Positions 36,301 through 44,071 of a stretch of 64,000 bases of DNA are shown here, one piece after another (within the stretch, counting starts at the first letter, position 1; every line of letters begins with the position of its first letter). Source of the DNA: Micromonospora_G sp040676775 (GTDB lineage Bacteria > Actinomycetota > Actinomycetes > Mycobacteriales > Micromonosporaceae); assembly GCF_040676775.1 (NCBI RefSeq), contig NZ_JBFAPP010000006.1:124001-188000 (forward strand), written 5' to 3'. The notes beneath the pieces are model-generated. The model made no database searches. It was not told the DNA's origin and saw nothing but the letters and a program-made list of their open reading frames with translations. Made by a program: the position numbers and the translations under genes.

Positions 36301-39300
36301 CCCGGTCGACACCGGCCGCCTGGCCCGGCTGAAAAAGGAGGCCGAGGCGACACTCCGGCAGGAGGCGTCCGCGAAGGCCGTCGAGCCCCACATCGCCGAG
36401 CCGAAAGCCGAGCCGAAAGCCGAGCCGAAAGCCGAACCGAAAGCCGAGCTGAAATCCGAACCGAAGGCCGAGCCGAAAGCCGAACTGGAAGGCGAACCGA
36501 AAGCCGCCGAGACCAGTGTCGCCGGGGCGAAGGTTGAGCCGAAGGCCGTCGGAACCAGGGTCGTCAAGCCCAGGAAGGCCCGGCCGAAGGCGGGCGTCGG
36601 TCGGGTGCGGACGTTGTGGCGGCCGAACCGGAGGCCCGGTCCCTCGACCGCCACCCATTTCGCGGCGGCCGTCCCGACCCCGCTCGGCCCCGTGTCCGGC
36701 AGCGGCCCGACGGTGACCGGCCCGACGAAGACCGGCACGACGACGAGCGATCGGGTTTCCGCGATCGTGCCACCGACGGACCTCGCACCGGCCGCGCCGG
36801 TGCGGGTGACGGAGTTGGTCCGGGACAAGGCCGGGACCTGGTACGCCGACGGCAAACCCCTGGTCGTACGGCGACCGCCGGGTGAACGGGCCGGGGTGGC
36901 ACTGCTCTCCGACGCGGACTGGGAGCTGGTACGCGACCGCTCGCTACCGTACGGGTCCGGGGGCGCCCTGCTGGTCCACGGCGCGGGTGGTTTCGTCGCG
37001 GCGCCGGTGCGGCTGGGCGACGGCACCACCGGCGAGGTACTGCTCACCCCGGAGCAGGTGTCCCGGATCGTCACCCCGCTCGTGCCGCCGGAGGTGCTGC
37101 TGGTCCTGGTCGCCTGCCGATCGGAGGAACTGAGCGGCGAGTTCACCCAGGGCCTGGCGTCGGCTCGCGACGGAGACGTGCTCGCCGCGTCGGGGGACGT
37201 GGTCGTCGGGTCCGACTTCCACCCGGGCAAGGTGCTCAGCATCGGGGGAAGTTCCTGGTCCCTGTTCACCCCGACGGTCCTGGGCGAGCAGGGGTGGGAC
37301 ACCCTCAACGACTTCGACGGGCAACCGATCCCGTTCGACGGCATCGTCGCCGAGGACGGTGACTCCCGCGGCACCGGGCTGCGCCTCGGACGCAAGCCGA
37401 AGGCGTCCACCGCCACCACCGGGGCGGTCGCGTCCGGGTCGGCCCCGGCTCCGGCGGGTGCCCCGGCAACCGCCGCCCAACTCGGCCTCTACCACTCCAA
37501 CCCGGACCTGCTGTACGAGGTGGACGGGGCGTCCGACCTCGACCGGCTGGTGACGGACGTGACCGAGGCCGTACGGCATCGGGTCCGGGCCCGGGTCCGA
37601 CCCCGGTACGCCCGTGCCACCTGGGGCGGCCGGCAGGGGATCTCGGTCGACACCACCGCGATCGAGGCAGCCCTGCGGCAGGACCTCCAGTCCTTCTTCA
37701 CCACCGGCGGCCGGACCTTCGACGTCCGGGACGGCTGGCGCAACTGGCACAGCGTCACCATCACCCCGAGCCGGGACACGACCGGCCAGCGCTGGGTGGA
37801 CCAGAGCGCGGACAAGGCGAAGTTCGACACCCGCAACGACTTCACCTCGGTCCAGCGGGACACCGCGACCTCCGCGGACAGTCTCGCCGTCGGTGGCGGC
37901 TTCACCATGGCGAGCCGGTTCGGGCCCGGCGGCGGGTTCTCCGCCGAGGCGGCACTCGCCCAGGCCGCGGAGTCGAGCGAGAACACCTCCTCGCTGTTCG
38001 ACTCGCACAACGTACGCAGTGGCGGCGGGTCGAACCTGGTGCTGTCGTCGGTCGAGTTCACCGTCACGGCCGGGCGGGTGGGGACCGTACCGCAGACGGC
38101 ACCGCCGTTCCACCGGGCCGCCCCGGCGGCACCGGCGCCGGCGGTGTACCCGCCGGCACCGCCGGTGGTGACCGCGCAGATCGGGTTCCGGGCGGTCGAG
38201 GACATCGCCAGGGCCGACGCGCCGGTCGGCGTCAGCCGGGCCAGTGGCGACTTCGACGTCGCCACCCTGGTGGAGAGCCTCACCCCGGTACGGGTGCTGG
38301 ACGCTGCGGTCCGGCAACCCGACGGCCAGTGGAGTGTGCGCCGCACCTGGAACCAGGTGGCCGAGCAGGTCCTGCAACGTATCAGGCGGACCGGCACCGT
38401 CGACCCGGGCAGCACCAGCCGGGACCAACTGCGCTCGCTGCTGACCGAACCGAGCCTGCTGGGGCAGCTACCGCTCGCCCTGGAGAGCCCGGCGAACTCG
38501 CCGCTGCTGCTCAGCCCGTCCCGACGGCAGGCGGTCTCGGTCCAGATGCAGTCCCGGGTGACCGACTTCGAGGTGCTCGCCGACATCAAGAAGTCGTCGT
38601 TCCGTTGGCAGCCGGGAGTCACTGACAACGGGCGGCAACAGCACGTGAGCATGGTCGGCGGCGGCGGGAGCGTGGTGCCGATCCGATGGGGATTCGGCCT
38701 GGCCTACATCCAGCTCCGGCTGTCGGCCGCGTTCCGCCGCAACACCACCACGACGGTCAGGCAGAGCACCACGACCCGTACCGGCACCGAGTTCAAGGAC
38801 ATCGAGAACGTCCTGGCCAGGGTGACGTTCCGGGTCACCATCGATCCGAGCACCCGGGTCAACACGTTCCAGCACTGGTTCCGGCGCCGGACCGGGGTCC
38901 GTCCGGTCGAGCTGGAACTGACCGTGCTCGCCCGCCTGCCCAAGGACAAGGCGGCCCTGCTGATCAGCACGGTCCAGCCGGCCGGCACCGCGGCGACCAG
39001 CGGCGGCGTTGCGGCGCGACCGTCCGGCACGACCGCCACCGGGAACCGCAACGGCAAGGCGCGGGCGGTACGGCAGGACCCCGACCCCGATCCGGACCAG
39101 CTCCGGCGCCCACCGCCGTACGCGATGTTCGGCGGGCACGCCATGCCGTACGGGATGAGCAGGTTCGCCGCCGTGCAACGGCGTACGACGGCCCTGATCG
39201 GGCAGATCGGCGGTGGGTTCCTGCCGCGTTACCAGGGTGACGGTGTCGTACGCCGGATGGGTTTCTCCACCTCGGCGAGCGAGCGGCAGAACAACCAGAC

Positions 39301-42300
39301 CGAACTGGACGGCGTGCTGTCCATGCCGGCACTGCGGCAGAACTACACCGCGATGCTCAACGGTGGGGTGACCGCGACCCTGACCAGGACCAAGCAGACG
39401 TACTCCCGGCACATCGTGGTCCACGTCGCCGCCCGGCACCCGCAACAACCGAAGTACGCCGGGGAGGAGCGCAACGTCGCGGTCCGCAACTTCCAGTCGA
39501 GCAGCGAGCAGGACGGTTCGGCGGCCGGGGCGCAGTGGCGTGCCGCGGTCGCGGTGGAGGGTGGGTTCATCGGGCGGCTGCCCGGCCCGAAGGTGAACAC
39601 CGCGCTCTCGCCCGGTGGCGCGATCGAGTTCCAGCAGCGCTGGGCCCGGCAGAGCGGCATCGAGGTGACCGGCCAGGAAACGTCCCTGCACGGCGGTACG
39701 CCCGACTCGGAGCGCTTCGAAGGTGACCTGGAACTGGTCGTGACGGTCTACTCGTACACGGTCGGGTTGGGCCGGGACCGGCGGGCGATGCTCGGGCTCG
39801 GCCGGCGGGCCCGGCGGATCGAACACAACCTGGTGCCCGGCTTCACCCGGCTGGCGCAGACGGTACCGGTCGGCGACGAGCAGATCCCGCAGTACCGCCT
39901 CACCGACACGCACCCGGTGAAGGTCCTGCACTCGCGCAGCGCGCTTCCGAGCCGTGACGTCGACTATCCCGTCTCGGTGGCCGAGCGGGAGAGTCGACCG
40001 CTGGCCCGGCAGACCCGTACCGACATCTCCACGTTGCGGCAGTTCGTCGACCGGCAGGCGGGGACCGCCCCGGCGCCGGCGCAGGCGACCTCGACGCCTC
40101 CGCGTCCTAAGCCGGCGTGGGACTGGCGGTTTGTGGAGGCGATGCCGGGCAGCGCCGAGGTGTTCAAGCTGGCCGAGCAGGCGGTGCTCGACACCCAGCG
40201 GTACGCGCCGGACCTGGCCTCCAAACGCAAGCTCGGCGGGCTGCGCGGCGACGCCGCGTTGGCTCGCGGCATGCCGGTCTGGGCGGACCTGGTCAACCGC
40301 CTGTCGAACTCCCGGCAGATGGCGAACCTGGCCACGATGACCGAGCGGCAGTGGGACCTGGAGCCGTTGACCACGGACACGGACGGCGGTCGGCTGGACG
40401 TGTCGATCGTGGCCCGGATGACCGCGCCCCGACTCGTGCCGGTACACGGTGAGATCAGCACGGAGAACGCGCCCGGCGGCGGGGTACAGGTGTGGGGCAG
40501 CCGGACGCGCGAGCGGCAGTGGCTGGGTCGGATCCAGTTCGCGCTCGGGCTGCGCAAGCCCGGCAAGGTGGAGGACAAGGGCGGTGGTGGTGGCACCGGC
40601 ACCGCCGGCTACCAGCACGTCTTCCGTTACCGGATGCGGCGCTGGCGGGAGAAGGTGAGCGGCTTCATCGAGCGCAACATCAACAACCGCAAGGGGCAGG
40701 CGCGTACCTTCCTGGTGGTGGCCGACCTGCGGGTGTCGGCGGTGGCCGAGGTGACCCACTCGGCCGACTTCCCGGCCGCGTTGGTGCCGAGCGCGGTTCA
40801 GCCGGACCGCTGGCAGAACCACAAGACAGCCGAGCGCAGCGCGGTGATCAAGAACGCGGTCTACGTGAGGGTCACCGAGGAGCAGGCCGCGGCCATGGGC
40901 CTGCTTCACGGACCCGAAGGGCCACTGAAGCCGCCGCCACCCGGCCCGGCCAGCATCCGCCACGAGGGCGACCCGGCGCTTGCCCTGCCGGCCGCCCGGT
41001 CCGCGGGGCTGGGCCTGCAGACCTTCCACCAGGTCCCGTCCCTGGTCCGCCCGGCGATCGACGCCCTGCGGGAGGCGGACCCGGACGCGGCGCCCCTGGC
41101 AGCACCGATCCTGGCCGCACTCGACGGCACCGCACTGGCGGACCCGATGCTCAACCGTCGCCGGATGCTCAACGTGCTCTCGCCCAAGGGCGTACGCCGC
41201 AACTGGGCGGCCCTGTTCGACGGCGGAGTCTCCCTCATCCACGCCGACACCGGCGCCTTCAGCCAACAGCTCTACGACGTCCGGCTGCACGCGACGCTCA
41301 ACGACCCGATCCAGTTCGACCGTTTCGTGGCCAACCACGACGACATCGACGTACGGATGGTCGGCGCCCGGGGTGCGGGCAAGCTGATGCGGCGCGCTCG
41401 TGGCTGGGCGGTGTACTTCAGCGCCCTCGCTTCGGGCGTCATGAATCCGGGCGCGAAGCCGCCGGATCCGAAGGCACCGGAGGATCCGAACGCCGGCGGG
41501 GCCGGCGCGCTCGGCGGCGGTTACCAGTACACCACCGGGAACCTGACTGCCAGCACGAACTTCAACGAGTCCGAGCGACGCACCGTCGACATCAGCTCCG
41601 GGCGCGGGGTGAAGGCACGGATCCGCCTCAATCCCCACTTCGAGATCCGGATCTACCACCAGGGCCGGGAGGTCCCGGCGAACACGATCACCTTCCGGGA
41701 GCAGGTGACGGTCGACCGGTGGGCCGGGGACCTGCGCAGTGCCGCCCGGAACCGGCCGCCGGCCGCCATCGAGGGGCCGGGCGCGTACCCGCCGCAGGCC
41801 CGTCCGGGGGTCGAGCCGGGCTGGCAGGACCGGGGCGGACTGCTGCTCCCGCCCCGGTTCACCCCGGAGGACCTGAGCGGCGCGGCCGAGGTGCAGCAGG
41901 CCGCGGCGGAGCTGATGGCCGACGCCGCGCGCCGGCTCCGGACGGCCGGTTATCCCGGCGCCCAGCAGGTGCAGCAGGCGCTCACCCCGGAGATTCTGCT
42001 CCCGAACGCGCGGGCGCTGCTCTCGACCGAGGGGCTGGCGCTGCCGGCGCTGTCGAGCGCGGAAGCCCTGATGCAGAAGGCGAAGATCACCGTACGGCTC
42101 GAACCGGTGGCGGCCCGGCTGGCGGGGGTGGACTCCGGTGTGTACCGGGAACACATCGAGCAGTCCGGCGACGGCATGGGGAGCGGCTCCAACGTGCAGC
42201 ACCAGTCGATGCACGCTCCCCGGATCGTGGGCGGGCGCGGGTACATCAACGACCCGTACCAGCCGATGGAGACCGGCGGCGCGGGCCCGTCCAGTGGCGA

Positions 42301-44071
42301 GACGGTCGCGAACGCGGCGGGGGAGGAGAACTCGGCGACCGGGTTCGGCAACGTCAAACCGGAGGGCCCGTCGGCCGCCGTCGCGTACGTCTGCCGCCCG
42401 GTGGTGGAGGTGACGCTGCCCGGCAAGTGGTCCCAGCCACTGCGGATCCGGTACCGCAGCAACGAGGACACGGCGGATCCGGTGGTGACCGTCGTGCTGC
42501 GGATGGGGCGCGACGACGCACGCCGGGTACTCGGCATCGACAACGGCGCACCGGTCAGCGTGCATGACGACTTCGACGAGATCGTGGCGAACGAGCAGCA
42601 GCTCAAAACGGAGGCGGACGACTTCGTGGAGGCGGGTGAGGCCGAGGCCGCCGCCCGGTTCGCGGTACTGGAGAGTCGACTGCACGACGGGCAACCCGAC
42701 GACGATCTGGACCAGGCGTGGGTTGCGGCGGTCCGGAGACGGGAGGTGGCCGAAGCGACCTGGTGGGAGACCGCCCAGCGGCACTACCGATTGCTGGACG
42801 CATTCCAGGCCGGTGCCGTCGCCGTACCGTCCGCCCCGGCACCCACGGCGCCACCGCTTCCCTCGAAGCCCGATTCGTCGACCCCGACCATCTCCAAGCC
42901 CGCGTTTGTCGCCCCGCCACTGTTCCCGTTCTCCGACGAACATCGGGGACCACTGGGGACGCTGTCGCTACCCCCGATCCGGGAGGACGACCCGGAGGTG
43001 CCCGTCCCGGTGCCGAAGTCGACGATCAACCTCGACCCGGAGCCCCCCGCCCCTGCGTTTCTCGACCCGCAGCCCTTCGACCCTGCGCTTCTTGACCCGC
43101 AGCCCTTCGACCCCACGCTCCTCGACCCGGAGCCCTTCGACCCCACGCTTCTCGACCCCGAGCCCTTCGAAGCCGGGCCGGAGACGTCGGCGCCCGCCCC
43201 GCCGGTCGTGTTCTCCGGACCCTCCACGATGCCGCTCTCCTCGGTCCTGCCATTTCCCGCCGTGCTGCCGCTTCCGTTGGTCGGAACCGAGCTTGGCCCG
43301 GTGGCCGAGGAACCGGTGGTCGCCCCCACCCCCGCGCTCGCCGACACGGACCTCGACCATGAGTACGGGGTGGTGGTTGATCCGAAGCGGGTGAAGCCGT
43401 CGGAGATGGCTGATGGTGTGGTTCGGTTGAATCCGATGTGGTATCGGTTGGAGGATTTTAAGCCGGCGTTGTTGGAGCGTTTGGGTGCGCGGTGGCATTA
43501 CGTGGTGGATGTGGATGGTGGGATTCGGGTGGGGTCGGAGGAGATTTTGACGGTNNNNNNNNNNNNNNNNNNNNNNNNNNNNNNNNNNNNNNNNNNNNNN
43601 NNNNNNNNNNNNNNNNNNNNNNNNNNNNNNNNNNNNNNNNNNNNNNNNNNNNACAAGGTTCGCCCGGATTTGGATCCGGTGGAGATCGCTCGTTGGTTGG
43701 ACAACGTCGCCCGCCGGTTGAGTGAGAGGTTCGGGGTCGAGGTCCATCCCGTACTCCTGAAGCATGCCGAACCGGCCGCACCGCCGGCACCCGAGCCGGT
43801 TCCCCAGGTCCCCGAGGCGGCGCCGACCCGCCACCTGCCGGCGACCGGGGGACTGGCCGTCGGGGTCGCCCGACTCACCGATGCGATCATCCGTCCGTAC
43901 GCCGGACCACTTCCCGGGCGGCCGGCGCTCATGGCCGAACTGCGCGACCGGGTCACCGCCGCGCTCAACGGTGGCCTGGGCGAGGAGTACGCCGCCCAAC
44001 TCGCCATCCGGATCGCGGCAGCTCACGGCGTCACCCACCAACCCACCGAACTTCACGGAGAGCAGTCATGA
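27311..44071 (+). CDS. Giant type VII-linked protein with two tandem ~2000-residue modules (contains assembly gap)
   Basis: About 5586 residues including 33 unknown ones across the gap. Residues 1-230 are helical with hydrophobic segments (about 108-200), like the WXG100_2/CpnT-type N-termini of type VII polymorphic toxins. A Pro/Ser/Thr-rich region (about 330-800) includes a TSTGT repeat. Module A (about 826-2910) and module B (about 3163-5168) are homologous along their whole length. Each starts with a small alpha/beta domain with a conserved His and Cys 46 residues apart (H886/C932, H3223/C3269). Linkers are Lys/Glu/Pro/Ala-rich (about 3030-3075) and a DPxPFDPxLL repeat (about 5250-5285). 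The last 230 residues flank the gap; no known toxin domain was recognised. The stop overlaps the next start (ATGA). The frame is plausible on both sides of the gap, but the gap length is not certain. Confidence 0.85.
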   Translation: MAIEASDQLAGFLKWVSGEDFPGANEDRLFGMSRAYYGAADGVEAAIPLLVSAVESIREGVSGQADEAFVESMRAYVDEEPGFLAAAGLHMRKLGAKSQTSGTQVQYVKMTLIGAIILLLIEFAVALAFSFFNPGAALNWLAARVAIFRFLVRTLLGRLLMHVVMNQIIGIGLQVLLDLIVQRLQMAMGTRDHIDTSLTRQAAIAGAVGGAIATVLGPAANRIFRRFGGEVADAVVDNIPTPKPPPKSFLDALMTPAPKPTARQAVVEAAEELVVEAGTEVLAEGTVNAINGEGFKVTGAAATSGILSAGASIAGTNVGNAIRPGPDDGPTAGADQPTKSTPTDVPTPVLTPAGPPPGGPGGPPPGGPKGGSNDPGTPNADGPTDSDPVTSTPTPVGAFPGAGPTNGPAPSSPAPTTGRGTPSSGPDALDGPTPNGPTPVGPISDGSVSNGAISDGSLSNAPTSSTPLSNAPSFGGPLSNGPAPDLSVASADGFGPALGGGDPQGPVTSGSFTSSVSTSPAMSSGSPVTGAPTPTSVGTSASSTAAANGVSGSTGPTPVTSSAVSSSTTAAGMSSTPAVNPTSTTPSTPTNTNSPTTSTGTTSTGTTSTGTTQTGTTSSSTTSPSTTATPSSTASSTTPTGSAARTGPAPISSSALSSNTTVPGAVGSGTAGQTGVDSAAPRTATTKSTPAGPASTSPSPTNPTPAGPIRVSSPVVNQNPDPNPTSVSNPADRIPDPRSGESSTPPSAVTDQPTLTPPTPPTTPSTPGVTGADGRPRPVRHRPGNSRDRRAWNRLHRRFRPGTVLPTVLRGPVPATLAGKARPAGPARVGDLTRGADGTWYADGVPLIVRPVPGGRAGVGLLSDADFELVRGRPLPDGDGAAVLVHGAGELVRAAVRQADGTTGAVLLDPDQVARIVAEVTARDAPLVLVACQPGELAGGFAQRLASARGTDVLAASGDVIAGSDAPSGNLVTVGGDPWLLFVPDGLGGEGWDVLNDDVDGLARPFDGITAIDGDGRGPGLRLGRGPSTNPEASTSNSGTAAKAKPPPWTRFKAPTTAERTLGTPGKTPPIPAKTAGLATGPATEATPAAPLPDISAELGVYQRRPELLSEVDGASDIDRLVNDLRQAVQGHVRARVSNHLARITLGGRQAVSVDTTAIEEALRTDLQSFFTTGGRTFDVRDGWRRWHSVTIAPTRFTDTQQWVDQSADKAKYDTRNDANVALKDTATAGDSLALGLGASIGGRFGPGGALSGDLAFARAAETAEASGTLSDSRNVRSGAGSHLVLASVQFTVTVDRAGRPPATSPPLHETGADHRRRMATHPPPPGGPVATVAFRALDDIARATHTARPVRSRQGRFDVSTLVESLYPVRIEDARLDRRDPHGNRVDTPTRTWNVTAEDILQQLRPTGTVGEGSIGREQVRALLSESSVLGQVPLALESSVHSPLVLSSSRRQAVALELSSEVTEMEVLEDVAKSSFRWQPGVTSVGRQQHVSSVGGGGSGAFRWGFGFAYIQARLSAGFRRNTTTSVKQSSTARTGTEFKDVKNVLARVKVRLTIDASTRVNAFQRPFRRSPHPVVVELTILARLPRDKAEQLLAGPPPADDDATPGGDRKGKGRRAPEDTAGKVVLDAVPEALSEAEGSDEVLNSDSEAEPAPDPLPPPWAKTGGNSVPYGMSRFRELHGRTSTLVRGLGGGFLPRFRTGGAVKAMGFVSSASERQKNQSELDRVLSVPALRQNYTALLNGGVAAVLTRTKFWHSRHVVVHVTARHTQDLTYSGVEKGVAVRNFQSNSEQDGAAAGAQWRAALAVEGGFIGRFPGPKASAAVMPGGAVEGQRRWAQQGGVETTGQETALHGGTPDSQRFDGELELVVTVYTYKKRVGRNPRARLGIGHRAGPLTPTTAPAEEWDLNQIQVGDRQLNQYQLTTTKPVSVLFAKSAIPRQDLGDLPVHRVDAVDGDRLPLRRRAKADLSTLREFVDRPAPAPAPPPQAQAQAQAQPPQPPPLAVSDWRFVEAMPGSRELMELAQETVLETQQYEEGVSRRQLGGLRGDVTLVEGMPVWAEMVDRFSTTQQVANLGPMTEQQWDLEPITTEADGGRLNVSVAARLVRPRLAPNLSEVTTENAPGGGVQVWGTRTTENQVQGRVQFGVSGRETSKPEDKFGGGGTASGGYQRILYSKMTRHRKKVSGFIERNVNNRKARTRSYLVVADLRASVVAEVTNPADMPKSLLPEPLQPASWEHHKTVTRSAVIENAVYLWVSEDEAIRLGLITQPRHPSVPETIAEEVADQDFVLPPGRSPGLGLQTFHQVPSLVRPAIDALRAVVARPDPHPVFNRILATLTGMGLADPMLNRRRLLNVLSRTGLPRHWAALFDGGVSLLYPETGKVSQRLFDIRLVAVADQPPELVRFVADHNDIDVRTVGVGGQGRTVRSGRGDALFTNVAGSAILNPDGKPVAFGAGHQYGYGSLVLSSNTSESENRTTDISSGRGVKARTRLRPRFEIRIYYRGRPVRGGVVSFQAPVTVDRWATNLRVRPTGTAARPPAEPGDPGAYQLPRDQLPAPQLRTGRLRAPGWRERNGILVPPRFAPEDLDGATVLQDAVNGLLQGVSNRLAEAGFAGAHQVHQGLTPELLLPNAGDLLAELGLELPEVPSTDLSMKGAVVRVRLVPVAVRLAGVDAGVYREHVQQATGSSGSGSNALTQSTQAPRILLGRGYLGDPYQALETGGAGPSTGETAAVASGEEGGSTGFGNVKPEGPSAAVAYVCQPVVEVILPERVRVLLPARQRIGRPVDPVTVVLRMGLDDARQVLAIDDSDAVRPGMRAAFDQIVAQDGLLHAAGERFVAATDAEEAARYRLQSVQEPRLRDRHMEREEVVDARAEAITEWQAAVEKRERAEAVWWDLLQTHSQLLDDFEATYVGVPHRIAAPVAETDGDSDSDGGDDPLPATRNTPAILPALPEDDGAAADPVRTEVRRPPSKLSPFQQRRTERLTDAVVRPNAGPLPVDTGRLARLKKEAEATLRQEASAKAVEPHIAEPKAEPKAEPKAEPKAELKSEPKAEPKAELEGEPKAAETSVAGAKVEPKAVGTRVVKPRKARPKAGVGRVRTLWRPNRRPGPSTATHFAAAVPTPLGPVSGSGPTVTGPTKTGTTTSDRVSAIVPPTDLAPAAPVRVTELVRDKAGTWYADGKPLVVRRPPGERAGVALLSDADWELVRDRSLPYGSGGALLVHGAGGFVAAPVRLGDGTTGEVLLTPEQVSRIVTPLVPPEVLLVLVACRSEELSGEFTQGLASARDGDVLAASGDVVVGSDFHPGKVLSIGGSSWSLFTPTVLGEQGWDTLNDFDGQPIPFDGIVAEDGDSRGTGLRLGRKPKASTATTGAVASGSAPAPAGAPATAAQLGLYHSNPDLLYEVDGASDLDRLVTDVTEAVRHRVRARVRPRYARATWGGRQGISVDTTAIEAALRQDLQSFFTTGGRTFDVRDGWRNWHSVTITPSRDTTGQRWVDQSADKAKFDTRNDFTSVQRDTATSADSLAVGGGFTMASRFGPGGGFSAEAALAQAAESSENTSSLFDSHNVRSGGGSNLVLSSVEFTVTAGRVGTVPQTAPPFHRAAPAAPAPAVYPPAPPVVTAQIGFRAVEDIARADAPVGVSRASGDFDVATLVESLTPVRVLDAAVRQPDGQWSVRRTWNQVAEQVLQRIRRTGTVDPGSTSRDQLRSLLTEPSLLGQLPLALESPANSPLLLSPSRRQAVSVQMQSRVTDFEVLADIKKSSFRWQPGVTDNGRQQHVSMVGGGGSVVPIRWGFGLAYIQLRLSAAFRRNTTTTVRQSTTTRTGTEFKDIENVLARVTFRVTIDPSTRVNTFQHWFRRRTGVRPVELELTVLARLPKDKAALLISTVQPAGTAATSGGVAARPSGTTATGNRNGKARAVRQDPDPDPDQLRRPPPYAMFGGHAMPYGMSRFAAVQRRTTALIGQIGGGFLPRYQGDGVVRRMGFSTSASERQNNQTELDGVLSMPALRQNYTAMLNGGVTATLTRTKQTYSRHIVVHVAARHPQQPKYAGEERNVAVRNFQSSSEQDGSAAGAQWRAAVAVEGGFIGRLPGPKVNTALSPGGAIEFQQRWARQSGIEVTGQETSLHGGTPDSERFEGDLELVVTVYSYTVGLGRDRRAMLGLGRRARRIEHNLVPGFTRLAQTVPVGDEQIPQYRLTDTHPVKVLHSRSALPSRDVDYPVSVAERESRPLARQTRTDISTLRQFVDRQAGTAPAPAQATSTPPRPKPAWDWRFVEAMPGSAEVFKLAEQAVLDTQRYAPDLASKRKLGGLRGDAALARGMPVWADLVNRLSNSRQMANLATMTERQWDLEPLTTDTDGGRLDVSIVARMTAPRLVPVHGEISTENAPGGGVQVWGSRTRERQWLGRIQFALGLRKPGKVEDKGGGGGTGTAGYQHVFRYRMRRWREKVSGFIERNINNRKGQARTFLVVADLRVSAVAEVTHSADFPAALVPSAVQPDRWQNHKTAERSAVIKNAVYVRVTEEQAAAMGLLHGPEGPLKPPPPGPASIRHEGDPALALPAARSAGLGLQTFHQVPSLVRPAIDALREADPDAAPLAAPILAALDGTALADPMLNRRRMLNVLSPKGVRRNWAALFDGGVSLIHADTGAFSQQLYDVRLHATLNDPIQFDRFVANHDDIDVRMVGARGAGKLMRRARGWAVYFSALASGVMNPGAKPPDPKAPEDPNAGGAGALGGGYQYTTGNLTASTNFNESERRTVDISSGRGVKARIRLNPHFEIRIYHQGREVPANTITFREQVTVDRWAGDLRSAARNRPPAAIEGPGAYPPQARPGVEPGWQDRGGLLLPPRFTPEDLSGAAEVQQAAAELMADAARRLRTAGYPGAQQVQQALTPEILLPNARALLSTEGLALPALSSAEALMQKAKITVRLEPVAARLAGVDSGVYREHIEQSGDGMGSGSNVQHQSMHAPRIVGGRGYINDPYQPMETGGAGPSSGETVANAAGEENSATGFGNVKPEGPSAAVAYVCRPVVEVTLPGKWSQPLRIRYRSNEDTADPVVTVVLRMGRDDARRVLGIDNGAPVSVHDDFDEIVANEQQLKTEADDFVEAGEAEAAARFAVLESRLHDGQPDDDLDQAWVAAVRRREVAEATWWETAQRHYRLLDAFQAGAVAVPSAPAPTAPPLPSKPDSSTPTISKPAFVAPPLFPFSDEHRGPLGTLSLPPIREDDPEVPVPVPKSTINLDPEPPAPAFLDPQPFDPALLDPQPFDPTLLDPEPFDPTLLDPEPFEAGPETSAPAPPVVFSGPSTMPLSSVLPFPAVLPLPLVGTELGPVAEEPVVAPTPALADTDLDHEYGVVVDPKRVKPSEMADGVVRLNPMWYRLEDFKPALLERLGARWHYVVDVDGGIRVGSEEILTXXXXXXXXXXXXXXXXXXXXXXXXXXXXXXXXXXKVRPDLDPVEIARWLDNVARRLSERFGVEVHPVLLKHAEPAAPPAPEPVPQVPEAAPTRHLPATGGLAVGVARLTDAIIRPYAGPLPGRPALMAELRDRVTAALNGGLGEEYAAQLAIRIAAAHGVTHQPTELHGEQS
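43555..43652. other. Assembly gap (98 N)
   Basis: An unresolved run of 98 N inside the 3' part of the giant gene. The reading frame assumed here is continuous, but the true length is unknown. Both flanks have a codon use different from the rest of the gene. Confidence 1.

Noticed and set aside
38468..42943. Open frame of 1491 codons on the minus strand inside the giant gene
   Set aside because: Antisense shadow of the repeat module; equally long shadows occur over both modules, and the protein is rich in Arg, Gln, His and Gly with no motif.
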